Below, in pieces: positions 1 through 7,359 of a stretch of DNA of 33,257 nt (position 1 is its first letter; each line of letters begins with the position of its first letter). Source of the stretch: an uncultured Clostridia bacterium. GTDB taxonomy: Bacteria > Bacillota > Clostridia > Peptostreptococcales > Anaerovoracaceae. Under the pieces are notes generated by a model, which worked only from the letters and a program-made list of their open reading frames with translations, did not search any database and had not been told where the DNA came from. The position numbers and the translations under genes are program-made. The DNA is taken from positions 1 through 33,257 of the forward strand of contig CAKQGQ010000025.1 in assembly GCA_934233735.1 (NCBI GenBank), written 5' to 3'.

Positions 1-1064
1 GACTTGATGACTGCGGATTTGCCGAGGCCGGACTCGATAACGTCCGGATAAATCGTGCCCTGAACCAGGAAGTCGACAGCACCGATTTTCTTTGCTTCCT
101 CTTCAAAGACGCGGATGAACTCCTCACCGATGATTTTGCGCTTTGCCTCCGGCTCGGTTACGCCGGCAAGCTTGGAATAAAAGCGCTCTTGTGCGTTCAC
201 GCGGATAAAGTTCAGGTCATATGGACCGTTCGGACCGAAGACCGCCTCAACCTCGTCGCCTTCGTTTTTGCGAAGAAGACCGTGGTCAACGAAAACGCAG
301 GTAAGCTGTTTGCCTACCGCCTTCGAAAGCAGCACTGCCGCAACCGAAGAGTCAACGCCACCCGACAGGGCGCAAAGCACTTTGCCGCCTGCGACTTTTT
401 CGCGGATTTCGCGGATGGTCGTTTCCACGAAGCTGTCCATCTTCCAGTCGCCTTTGCAGCCACAGACTTTGAGGACAAAGTTCTGCAGCATCTTGAAGCC
501 TTCCACGGAGTGCATAACTTCCGGGTGAAACTGCGTCGCATAGAAGCCCGCCGCAGCATTTTCCATAGCAGCTACCGGGCAGACCGGCGTGTGTGCCGTC
601 ACTTTGAAGCCGGAAGGCACCGTTTCGATATAGTCAGTGTGGCTCATCCACATAATCGTATTGCCAACCGTACCACAGCCCGTCGTTTCCGGGCCGCCAA
701 CACCAAGACCGGAAAGCAGGCCGCTGCGGTCATCAACCGTAACCTCGGTTCTGCCGTATTCACTGACCGGAGCCGTCGCAACCTTGCCGCCGAGCTGGTG
801 AGCAAGAAGCTGCGCGCCGTAACAGATTCCGAGCACCGGAATGCCAAGCTTGAAAACCTCCGGATTGCACTGCGGGGAGTCCTCCCCGTACACGCTGTTC
901 GGACCGCCCGTCAAGATAATCCCGGACGGAGCCAGCGCCTTCAGTTCATCCGTCGAAATCGTGTAAGGATGAACCTCGCAATATACATTACATTCACGGA
1001 CGCGACGGGCAATCAGCTGGTTGTACTGTCCGCCGAAGTCCAAAACTACGATATTTTCTCTCAT
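1..1064 (-). CDS. guaA: GMP synthase (glutamine-hydrolysing), 3' end off the window
   Basis: Converts XMP to GMP with ATP and glutamine, the last step of guanine nucleotide synthesis in the cytosol. The reading frame starts at ATG 1064 and runs off the left edge, so about 354 residues are visible. The N-terminal class I amidotransferase domain begins MRENIVVLDFGGQYNQLIAR and carries the nucleophile in GICYGAQLL (about Cys81) and the FHPEV histidine. The ATP-pyrophosphatase domain follows with its P-loop LSGGVDSS and the FVDHGLLRKNEG segment. The gene lies 14 bp downstream of guaB on the same strand. Its ribosome binding site (GAGGT) sits right at the guaB stop codon, so the two are almost certainly co-transcribed and translationally coupled. 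Only the C-terminal dimerisation domain is outside the window. Confidence 0.97.
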   Translation of the reverse strand, partial: MRENIVVLDFGGQYNQLIARRVRECNVYCEVHPYTISTDELKALAPSGIILTGGPNSVYGEDSPQCNPEVFKLGIPVLGICYGAQLLAHQLGGKVATAPVSEYGRTEVTVDDRSGLLSGLGVGGPETTGCGTVGNTIMWMSHTDYIETVPSGFKVTAHTPVCPVAAMENAAAGFYATQFHPEVMHSVEGFKMLQNFVLKVCGCKGDWKMDSFVETTIREIREKVAGGKVLCALSGGVDSSVAAVLLSKAVGKQLTCVFVDHGLLRKNEGDEVEAVFGPNGPYDLNFIRVNAQERFYSKLAGVTEPEAKRKIIGEEFIRVFEEEAKKIGAVDFLVQGTIYPDVIESGLGKSAVIK

Positions 1065-1078
1065 AAAATTAACCTCAG

Positions 1079-2587
1079 CTACTTAATCACATTTCCGGAC
1101 GCGTCTTTGAGGATAACATCGTGCGCGCCGCCTTCCACGATGGATGTCGCCGAAACAAGCGTCAGCTTCGCCTTTTCCTGCAGTTCTTTAATCGAAAGCG
1201 CACCGCAGTTGCACATCGTGGATTTTACTTTTGTGAGGGAGAGGTTCACATTGTCGTGAAGTGAGCCGGCATACGGAACATAGGAGTCAACGCCCTCTTC
1301 GAACTTCATGCGTGGGTCGCCGCCGAGGTCGTATCTCTGCCAGTTTCTTGCACGGTTGGAGCCTTCGCCCCAGTATTCTTTTACATAATTACCATTTATA
1401 TTCAATTTATTAGTCGGAGACTCATCAAAACGCGCAAAATATCTGCCGAGCATGATGAAGTCCGCGCCCATGGCAAGCGCAAGCGTCAGGTGGTGATCGT
1501 AAACGATTCCTCCGTCGGAGCAGATCGGAACATAAATTCCGGTTTCTTTGAAGTATTCGTCACGAGCCGCTGCAACCTCGATAACCGCCGTCGCCTGTCC
1601 GCGGCCGATGCCCTTTTGTTCACGCGTAATGCAGATGGAGCCGCCGCCGATACCGATCTTCACGAAGTCCGCCCCAACGTCCGCAAGGTAGCGGAAACCT
1701 TCGCCGTCAACGACATTGCCTGCACCGATCTTCACACTGTCGCCGTATTTTTCGCGCACCCAGCGAATCGTATCTGCCTGCCACTCACTGTAACCCTCGG
1801 AACTGTCGATGCAAAGCACATCCACGCCCGCTTCAACCAGTGCTGGGATTCTTTCCTCGTAGTCACGCGTGTTGACGCCTGCGCCTACAACATATCTCTT
1901 ATGCTCGTCCAAAAGTTCGTTCGGATTATCCTTGTGCGAATCATAGTCTTTGCGGAAAACAAAATGCGTCAATCTCTGATTTTCGTCGATAATCGGAAGT
2001 GCGTTCAGCTTATTATCCCAAAGAATGTCATTCGCTTCACTCAAGGTGATTCCCGACTTTCCGTAAACGAGTTTTTCAAACGGAGTCATAAAGTCGCTGA
2101 TCGGCGTGTCCATTTCCATTCTGGAAACGCGGTAGTCTCTGCTCGTCACAAGTCCGAGAATTCTGCCTTCTGCCGTGCCGTCGTCCGTGATTGCAATTGT
2201 GCTGTGACCTTTAAGCTCCTTGAGCTCGAGCACATCGCGAAGTGTCTGGTCCGGTCTGAGGTTGGAGTCGCTGGTCACGAATCCCGCCTTGTGCGTCTTT
2301 ACGCGGCGCACCATTTCCGCCTGGTTTTCTATCGACTGTGAGCCAAATATAAAAGAAATTCCACCTTCTTTCGCAAGCGCGACCGCCATTTTGTCATCGG
2401 AAACGGCCTGCATTACAGCAGAAACTAATGGAATGTTCATTGTGATTTCGGGTTTTTCGCCCTTTTTGAATTTTGTTACCGCAGTTGCCAGCGAAACCGC
2501 TTCGACGCGGCATTCCTTGCCGGAGTAGCCCGGAACTAAAAGGTATTCGTTAAATGTTCTTGATGGTTCTTCAAAGTAAAACGCCAT
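1079..2587 (-). CDS. guaB: IMP dehydrogenase, Tritrichomonas-like type
   Basis: Oxidises IMP to XMP with NAD+, the committed step to GMP. The protein has 502 residues. The start at 2587 (MAFYFEEPSRTFNEYL) is chosen because AGGAG lies just upstream; a longer in-frame extension to 2794 would read through the promoter and the upstream terminator. A (beta/alpha)8 barrel is interrupted by a pair of CBS domains (about residues 100-220). Catalytic Cys319 is in GSICITRE, Asp261 in CIDSS, and the flap has the Arg418-Tyr419 dyad in NWQRYD. These numbers coincide with those of the Tritrichomonas foetus enzyme, and the text EGSNRARNWQRYD and EEGVDSYVPYAG is of that divergent type rather than the usual bacterial one. 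First gene of a guaB-guaA operon with its own promoter at 2655-2683. Confidence 0.97.
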   Translation of the reverse strand: MAFYFEEPSRTFNEYLLVPGYSGKECRVEAVSLATAVTKFKKGEKPEITMNIPLVSAVMQAVSDDKMAVALAKEGGISFIFGSQSIENQAEMVRRVKTHKAGFVTSDSNLRPDQTLRDVLELKELKGHSTIAITDDGTAEGRILGLVTSRDYRVSRMEMDTPISDFMTPFEKLVYGKSGITLSEANDILWDNKLNALPIIDENQRLTHFVFRKDYDSHKDNPNELLDEHKRYVVGAGVNTRDYEERIPALVEAGVDVLCIDSSEGYSEWQADTIRWVREKYGDSVKIGAGNVVDGEGFRYLADVGADFVKIGIGGGSICITREQKGIGRGQATAVIEVAAARDEYFKETGIYVPICSDGGIVYDHHLTLALAMGADFIMLGRYFARFDESPTNKLNINGNYVKEYWGEGSNRARNWQRYDLGGDPRMKFEEGVDSYVPYAGSLHDNVNLSLTKVKSTMCNCGALSIKELQEKAKLTLVSATSIVEGGAHDVILKDASGNVIK

Positions 2588-2654
2588 TTTCTCCTCACTT
2601 TCTTCTCTTTTGGTTTCTATAAAAATTCTTTTCTTAACAAAAATATTACTAATT

Positions 2655-2683
2655 ATTGTATACCAAAATCCTCTTTTTTTCAA
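2655..2683 (-). promoter_or_regulatory. guaBA promoter
   Basis: On the minus strand TTGAAA (2678-2683) and TACAAT (2655-2660) are separated by exactly 17 bp, a near-consensus sigma-A promoter about 70 bp ahead of the guaB start. The leader is only about 60 nt, too short for a purine riboswitch, and none is seen. Confidence 0.7.
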
Positions 2684-2717
2684 GAGTTTCGCAAGAGAAT
2701 CTCGCCAGATTCTGAGG

Positions 2718-2761
2718 AAAAAAATGCCGCTCGCACAGTCGATTGAATCAACTGTGCGGGC
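2718..2761 (-). terminator. Rho-independent terminator of the MMPL operon
   Basis: An 11-bp stem (2751-2761 pairing with 2729-2739, one G-U pair) with an 11-nt loop is followed on the minus strand by seven T (2718-2724). It lies 20 bp past the stop of the MMPL gene and just upstream of the guaB promoter, insulating the two units. Confidence 0.85.
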
Positions 2762-2781
2762 GACCCCCATGGAGTATTCGC

Positions 2782-4854
2782 CTATCCGCGCCACTTATAG
2801 CTTGTTTTCGCGAAGATTGGTTCGCAGATGTACAGAATTGCCGGCATCATGAAGATACATACAATTGCCGAAATGACTGCACCTCTTGCAAGCATGATGC
2901 AAAGCGAACCAATCAGGTCGATGCTCGATACGAACGAAACGCCCAGGGTCGCGCAGAAGAGCACGAGCGCACTGGTGATAATCGATCCGTATGAGGTGTT
3001 CATCGCGATACGGATTGCTTCACGACGATCATGACCGCTCTGGATTTCCTCACGGAATCGGGTCGTAACCAAAATCGCGTAGTCAACCGTCGCGCCAAGC
3101 TGTACGCAGCTGATAACGGTCGGCGCGATGAACGGCACCTCCGTACCAAGGAAGTACGGGCATGCCTGATTGATGAAAATCGCCAGCTCAATGGTCGCAA
3201 CCAGCACCACCGGAACCGAAATCGACTTGAAGGTCAAGGCGATAATCAGGAAAATCGCTAAAATCGAAATATAGTTCGTCGTTACGAAGTCCTTTGCGGT
3301 GACATCAATGAGTTCGTCGGTCATCGCTGCCTCACCCGTAACGAGCGCATTCGGATCGTATTTTTTCACAATGGAGCGAATCTCGTCAAGCTGCTCGGCA
3401 ACCGCATCCGAAGCGGTATCGTACTCACTGTTTACCATCAGCATCTGATAGCCGCCCTGCTTGAGCATGCTCTTTGCTTCGTCAGGGATGAAGAAATCCG
3501 GAATTCCCGTGCCCAGAATCGAGTGATAGGAAATCAGATTCGTCACGCCGTCAACATCCTTCAGCGCGCTCTCCATCACATTCATATCCGTCGAAACGAT
3601 GTCGTCCGAAAGCATGATGAAGTGCGAAGTTGCCATGTCGAAGTCGTTTTTGAGTTTTTTGTTCGCCACGATGGATGGAATGTCCTGCGGCAGAGATTCG
3701 TCCAGCTTATAGTAAACCGTCGCATGGTTTTCCGCATAAATCGAAGGCAGGAAGAGCAAAAGGAAAATCACCGCAATCAGCTTTCTGCGGCGTATAACCC
3801 AATCGTTCGCCTTCGCCAGATTCGGCACGAAAGTCCGGTGTTTGTACTTTTCCATCGGTCCGTCGAGAATCAGGATAAAGGACGGCAAAATACAGATAAC
3901 CGTTGCAACGCCAATGATAACGCCCTTTGCCATAACCAGTCCGATATCCCGGCCGAGCGTCAGCCGCATGAAGCAAAGCGCCAGGAAGCCCGCAACCGTC
4001 GTTAAACTGCTGCTGGAAAGCGACGCAAACGCCGCCTCAACCGCACGCGCCATCGCGTCACGCTCATCCTCGTAATTCGGCTTTTCCTCCTCGTACCGCT
4101 TATACAGGAAAATTGAGTAGTCCATCGTAACCCCCAGCTGCAGCACCGCCGCAATCGCCTTGGTTATGTAGGAGATTTCACCGAAAATGATATTTGTTCC
4201 GAAATTATACAGGATTGCAAACCCGATGTTTACCATCAAAATCGCCGGAAGCACCCACGATTCAAACGCCAGTCCCAGCGCAATCAGCGACAGGATTACC
4301 GCCAGCAAAACGAACATCGGAAGTTCTTTGTCAACTAAATCCCTTGTATCTTTGATGACCACGGAGAAGCCTGCGAGGAAACACTTTTCGTTGCAGATTT
4401 TGCGAATTTCCGTAATCGCGCTCATCGTCTCATCCGAAGCTCCGGGTCTGTCGTATTGTATAATCATCATGGTCGCATCGCCCGAGAAGAACACATCCCG
4501 GAATTCCGCCGGAATGAAGTTTGTCGGAATCTGAATACCTACCATGTTGGACAGCCAGACAGCGTTGCTGACGCCATCGACCTCCTGAATCCGGTTTATC
4601 AAATCGTTGGAATAGCCTGACGGCATCCCATCAACAATCAGCATGCTGGTCGCCGCCATTTTGAACGGCTCCTCTAAAAGCTTTTCGCCCTGCGCCGCCT
4701 CCGAGTCTTGCGGCAGATAGGTCAGAATGTCGTAGTTGATGCGCGTTCCAATTATGCCAAGCAGTGCCGGAATCAGCAAAATCACCCCGATGAAGGCAAC
4801 CAGTTTCGGCTTTCTGGTCAGTCTGCGTGCAATTTTTTCTACCAAAATAATCAC
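2782..4854 (-). CDS. MMPL/RND-family membrane exporter
   Basis: 690-residue integral membrane protein of the MMPL/RND superfamily, expected to use the proton gradient to move lipids, peptides or amphiphiles. Two homologous halves are visible. Each has one N-terminal helix (about residues 15-35 and 355-375), an extracytoplasmic domain and five further helices. The matching proton-relay motifs LGVTMDYSIFLYKRYEEE and LGATVDYAILVTTRFREE each end a helix with an Asp-Tyr pair. The start is a GTG at 4854 with AGGAAG upstream. The stop of the preceding secreted coiled-coil gene lies only 8 bp away, so the two form an operon and probably one machine. Substrate unknown; the small size and lack of a periplasmic adaptor fit a Gram-positive envelope. 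Confidence 0.88.
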   Translation of the reverse strand: MIILVEKIARRLTRKPKLVAFIGVILLIPALLGIIGTRINYDILTYLPQDSEAAQGEKLLEEPFKMAATSMLIVDGMPSGYSNDLINRIQEVDGVSNAVWLSNMVGIQIPTNFIPAEFRDVFFSGDATMMIIQYDRPGASDETMSAITEIRKICNEKCFLAGFSVVIKDTRDLVDKELPMFVLLAVILSLIALGLAFESWVLPAILMVNIGFAILYNFGTNIIFGEISYITKAIAAVLQLGVTMDYSIFLYKRYEEEKPNYEDERDAMARAVEAAFASLSSSSLTTVAGFLALCFMRLTLGRDIGLVMAKGVIIGVATVICILPSFILILDGPMEKYKHRTFVPNLAKANDWVIRRRKLIAVIFLLLFLPSIYAENHATVYYKLDESLPQDIPSIVANKKLKNDFDMATSHFIMLSDDIVSTDMNVMESALKDVDGVTNLISYHSILGTGIPDFFIPDEAKSMLKQGGYQMLMVNSEYDTASDAVAEQLDEIRSIVKKYDPNALVTGEAAMTDELIDVTAKDFVTTNYISILAIFLIIALTFKSISVPVVLVATIELAIFINQACPYFLGTEVPFIAPTVISCVQLGATVDYAILVTTRFREEIQSGHDRREAIRIAMNTSYGSIITSALVLFCATLGVSFVSSIDLIGSLCIMLARGAVISAIVCIFMMPAILYICEPIFAKTSYKWRG

Positions 4855-4862
4855 CCCGCTTC

Positions 4863-7232
4863 CTAACTAAAAATGCCTGTTATAAATGCCCAAAGGTCCT
4901 TAAACATCTGCGCAATGCGCCCGAAGAATGTGCTGTTATCCGCATCCGTCGCAGCCTCTGCCGCTGCTGCTTCCGTATCTACTTTGATTTCCTGCGAGCG
5001 AATCAAAACCTGAACCGACTGCGGGTGGTCGTTTTTCGTCGAAGTCAGCGATACCGGCTTCGCCGATGCATCCATGTTCAAAAGGTTATCCACATCGCCC
5101 GTGTGGTCGTTCCAAAGTCTCTCAACAATGTCGCTGATATCGTTCTTCGCCGCCTTCACATCCCCGGTCGTGTCGGTGCTCTTTGCGGTCTTGCGAAGCG
5201 TCTGCGCCAGGCCCTTCAAAGCCTTCTTCGTACCCTGATCAAGGTCATCGTCCGCTGATTTCAAAAGCGACTTCAAATCCTTCAGGAATTTGTTGAGGTT
5301 CTTCAGGGATGTCTGCGCGGTTTCTGCAATTTCTTCACACTCTGCCAAAGTACCTTTTGCCTCAGGGATATATTTGTTGACTGTCTTGTTTAACTCATCC
5401 AAATCGTCCATGATTTCTTTTGTTTTTTCTAAAAGTCTGCTTGTTTCCAGCATAAGATTGCTTGCGGAAGAAAGCGTTGCCTCTGATTTATAGAGCAAAG
5501 AATTCAAGCTGAGCGATAAGCTGCTTAAATCAGTGCAGACATTGCTGAGGTCTCCGAGCATTGCCTTCGTCATCGGGCTGAAATCTTCCATGGACTTTTT
5601 CAGCTGTGAAACCGTCATATTCGTACTCTTCAGCAAAGAGTTTACTGCCTCAGCCTGCTCGAGCTGCGCCTGAAATTCGTCACTCTTTGACTGCTGATAT
5701 AGGTATGCAAGTGTTTTCGCTTGCTCAAGTGCCATTGCAGGTGCTTTCTGTGCAGCCACATCCTCCGCAACACCGCTGTCTATCAGTTCCTTTTTTATCT
5801 TCGGAGTCAATTTTTCCGTCATAAAGGCAACATAGCCCTCGGTTGACGGCGTCTGCCCTGTAGCCGCACATGTCTTGATATACGCATCGTATAAAGTTGT
5901 TGCTGTTTCCGTATAAGACTTAATCTCCGAAACCGTCAAGCCCTTAATCGTGATTTCCGTATCGCCGCCAATATCTTCAGAACCGAGCTGCTTTTCAAGG
6001 TCACTGAAAGAACTGCTCATCGCAGACAGCGTCTTTCTCATGCTCAGCAAATCACTTGAAAGATTTGCGGTGTCCTTCTGAAGCTGAGTAGTGTCATTTC
6101 TTCTGAATTTTTCGAGGTCATACGAAATGTTGTCCAGTTCTTCCGATATATTGCCGATATTGCTCTTTAACTTATATGCCTTATCGTGAAGTGTATTTAC
6201 ACTGTCCGTGATTTCATCAAAAGCCTTACGCAGAGTTGAAATATGCTCCTTCGCCGGCTCAAGCTGGTCTGTCAGCTTCGTCAAGTCGTCGAGTGAAACA
6301 TCGATGTCATCCTCAACCGTGCCTTTGCCGTCGGAAATCGTCTTGCGGGCATTGTTCAGCTGGTCTAAGCCGTCTGCCGCTTCTCTAAGGCTTCCGCCCA
6401 TGTTGCCGACCGAATTCAGCAGAATATCCAGACTGTTATTCAGTTTCTGATAATCATTTTCGATGCTGTCCTTATCATCCGCCAGTCCGCTGAGCATATC
6501 AAGCTGCGACAAAGTTGCAGGAACCATCAAATAGGTCATTCCGCCGAAAGAAAAGTCCTCAGAACCAACACGGATTGTAAAGTGATTTTCCTCTCCCGGA
6601 AGACATACGAAGAGCACAACTCTCAGGTTACCAATCAGCTGCACCTGTGCGCCCTCAGCTTCCAGCGACAGGATGTCATCCTGATTGAAAATTGCCATTG
6701 CCTCAAGCGTATAATTGTTCTTCGCATACTTTCCTGCCTTATCGTTCGGCACGAAATCCAAATCTATATCCACCACGCCTACTTTACCGGCAAGATCTTC
6801 CGCCTTAGTCGGTACGCCGTTCAGCTTGTAGCTCATGGAAATTGTCCAAGGAAGCTTTTCAAACGGCTTTGTGGTCTTTCCTTCAAAGTAAAAATGATTC
6901 GGTACGCTGTCCCCAAAATCGAAAACCGTCTTTCCGTTTTCGGTCTTTGGTACTGTACCATCCGTCAGATTATTTATTTCATCATATGTACCATAATCGG
7001 TGAGCTTATTCACACCGTTCATGGCATAACTTTTCACGACGCTGCCTTCCGTAAGGTTGCCGTAATAGTCCATTGTAGCATAATATGCTTCGTCACAAGT
7101 CGGGCTTACTCCGTCTCCTATCTTCTCGGCTGCATATGCGCTGGCAGTGCCTGCAGGCATCAGTGTGAACGCTGTCGTTACCGCAGCGATTAAAGCCCAC
7201 GCTGTGACACTTTTAAAAAACTTGCGACCCAT
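4863..7232 (-). CDS. Secreted coiled-coil protein partnered with the MMPL exporter
   Basis: 789-residue exported protein. A signal peptide (residues 1 to about 35, ending AYAA) is followed by a beta-rich N-terminal region (about 40-260). A long helical region (about 260-700) is full of heptads such as LTKLTDQLEPAKEHISTLR and SLSLSLNSLLYKS, and a short amphipathic or hydrophobic C-terminus ends STFFGRIAQMFKDLWAFITG. The layout recalls YhgE/Pip-like proteins, but I see no clear membrane segments of that family, so no function is assigned. The ATG at 7232 is preceded by GAGAGGAGAG. It is the first gene of a two-gene operon with the MMPL exporter. Being extracytoplasmic and elongated, it could act as an envelope-spanning partner, but that is inference from context. 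Confidence 0.8.
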   Translation of the reverse strand: MGRKFFKSVTAWALIAAVTTAFTLMPAGTASAYAAEKIGDGVSPTCDEAYYATMDYYGNLTEGSVVKSYAMNGVNKLTDYGTYDEINNLTDGTVPKTENGKTVFDFGDSVPNHFYFEGKTTKPFEKLPWTISMSYKLNGVPTKAEDLAGKVGVVDIDLDFVPNDKAGKYAKNNYTLEAMAIFNQDDILSLEAEGAQVQLIGNLRVVLFVCLPGEENHFTIRVGSEDFSFGGMTYLMVPATLSQLDMLSGLADDKDSIENDYQKLNNSLDILLNSVGNMGGSLREAADGLDQLNNARKTISDGKGTVEDDIDVSLDDLTKLTDQLEPAKEHISTLRKAFDEITDSVNTLHDKAYKLKSNIGNISEELDNISYDLEKFRRNDTTQLQKDTANLSSDLLSMRKTLSAMSSSFSDLEKQLGSEDIGGDTEITIKGLTVSEIKSYTETATTLYDAYIKTCAATGQTPSTEGYVAFMTEKLTPKIKKELIDSGVAEDVAAQKAPAMALEQAKTLAYLYQQSKSDEFQAQLEQAEAVNSLLKSTNMTVSQLKKSMEDFSPMTKAMLGDLSNVCTDLSSLSLSLNSLLYKSEATLSSASNLMLETSRLLEKTKEIMDDLDELNKTVNKYIPEAKGTLAECEEIAETAQTSLKNLNKFLKDLKSLLKSADDDLDQGTKKALKGLAQTLRKTAKSTDTTGDVKAAKNDISDIVERLWNDHTGDVDNLLNMDASAKPVSLTSTKNDHPQSVQVLIRSQEIKVDTEAAAAEAATDADNSTFFGRIAQMFKDLWAFITGIFS

Positions 7233-7255
7233 ATTCAGTCTCTCCTCTCCCCAAA

Positions 7256-7294
7256 AAATGCTTAAGAGTACCGAAGGACAAGCCTTCGGTACTC
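7256..7294 (-). terminator. Terminator after the 995-residue surface protein gene
   Basis: A perfect 12-bp inverted repeat (7266-7277 with 7283-7294, GAGTACCGAAGG and its complement, 5-nt loop) is followed on the minus strand, 8 nt on, by TTTTTT. It lies between the surface-protein gene and the ribosome binding site of the coiled-coil gene. The distance of the T-tract makes it imperfect, so some read-through into the exporter operon is possible; no separate promoter for that operon was recognised. Confidence 0.65.
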
Positions 7295-7359
7295 AAAATT
7301 GATCAGTTTTTATTGAGTTTTATTACACTCTTAAGAAATTGTACTAAAAATTCTCAAAA

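Noticed and set aside
2588..2655. Purine riboswitch upstream of guaB
   Set aside because: Leader is about 60 nt and lacks the three-helix purine aptamer and a terminator.
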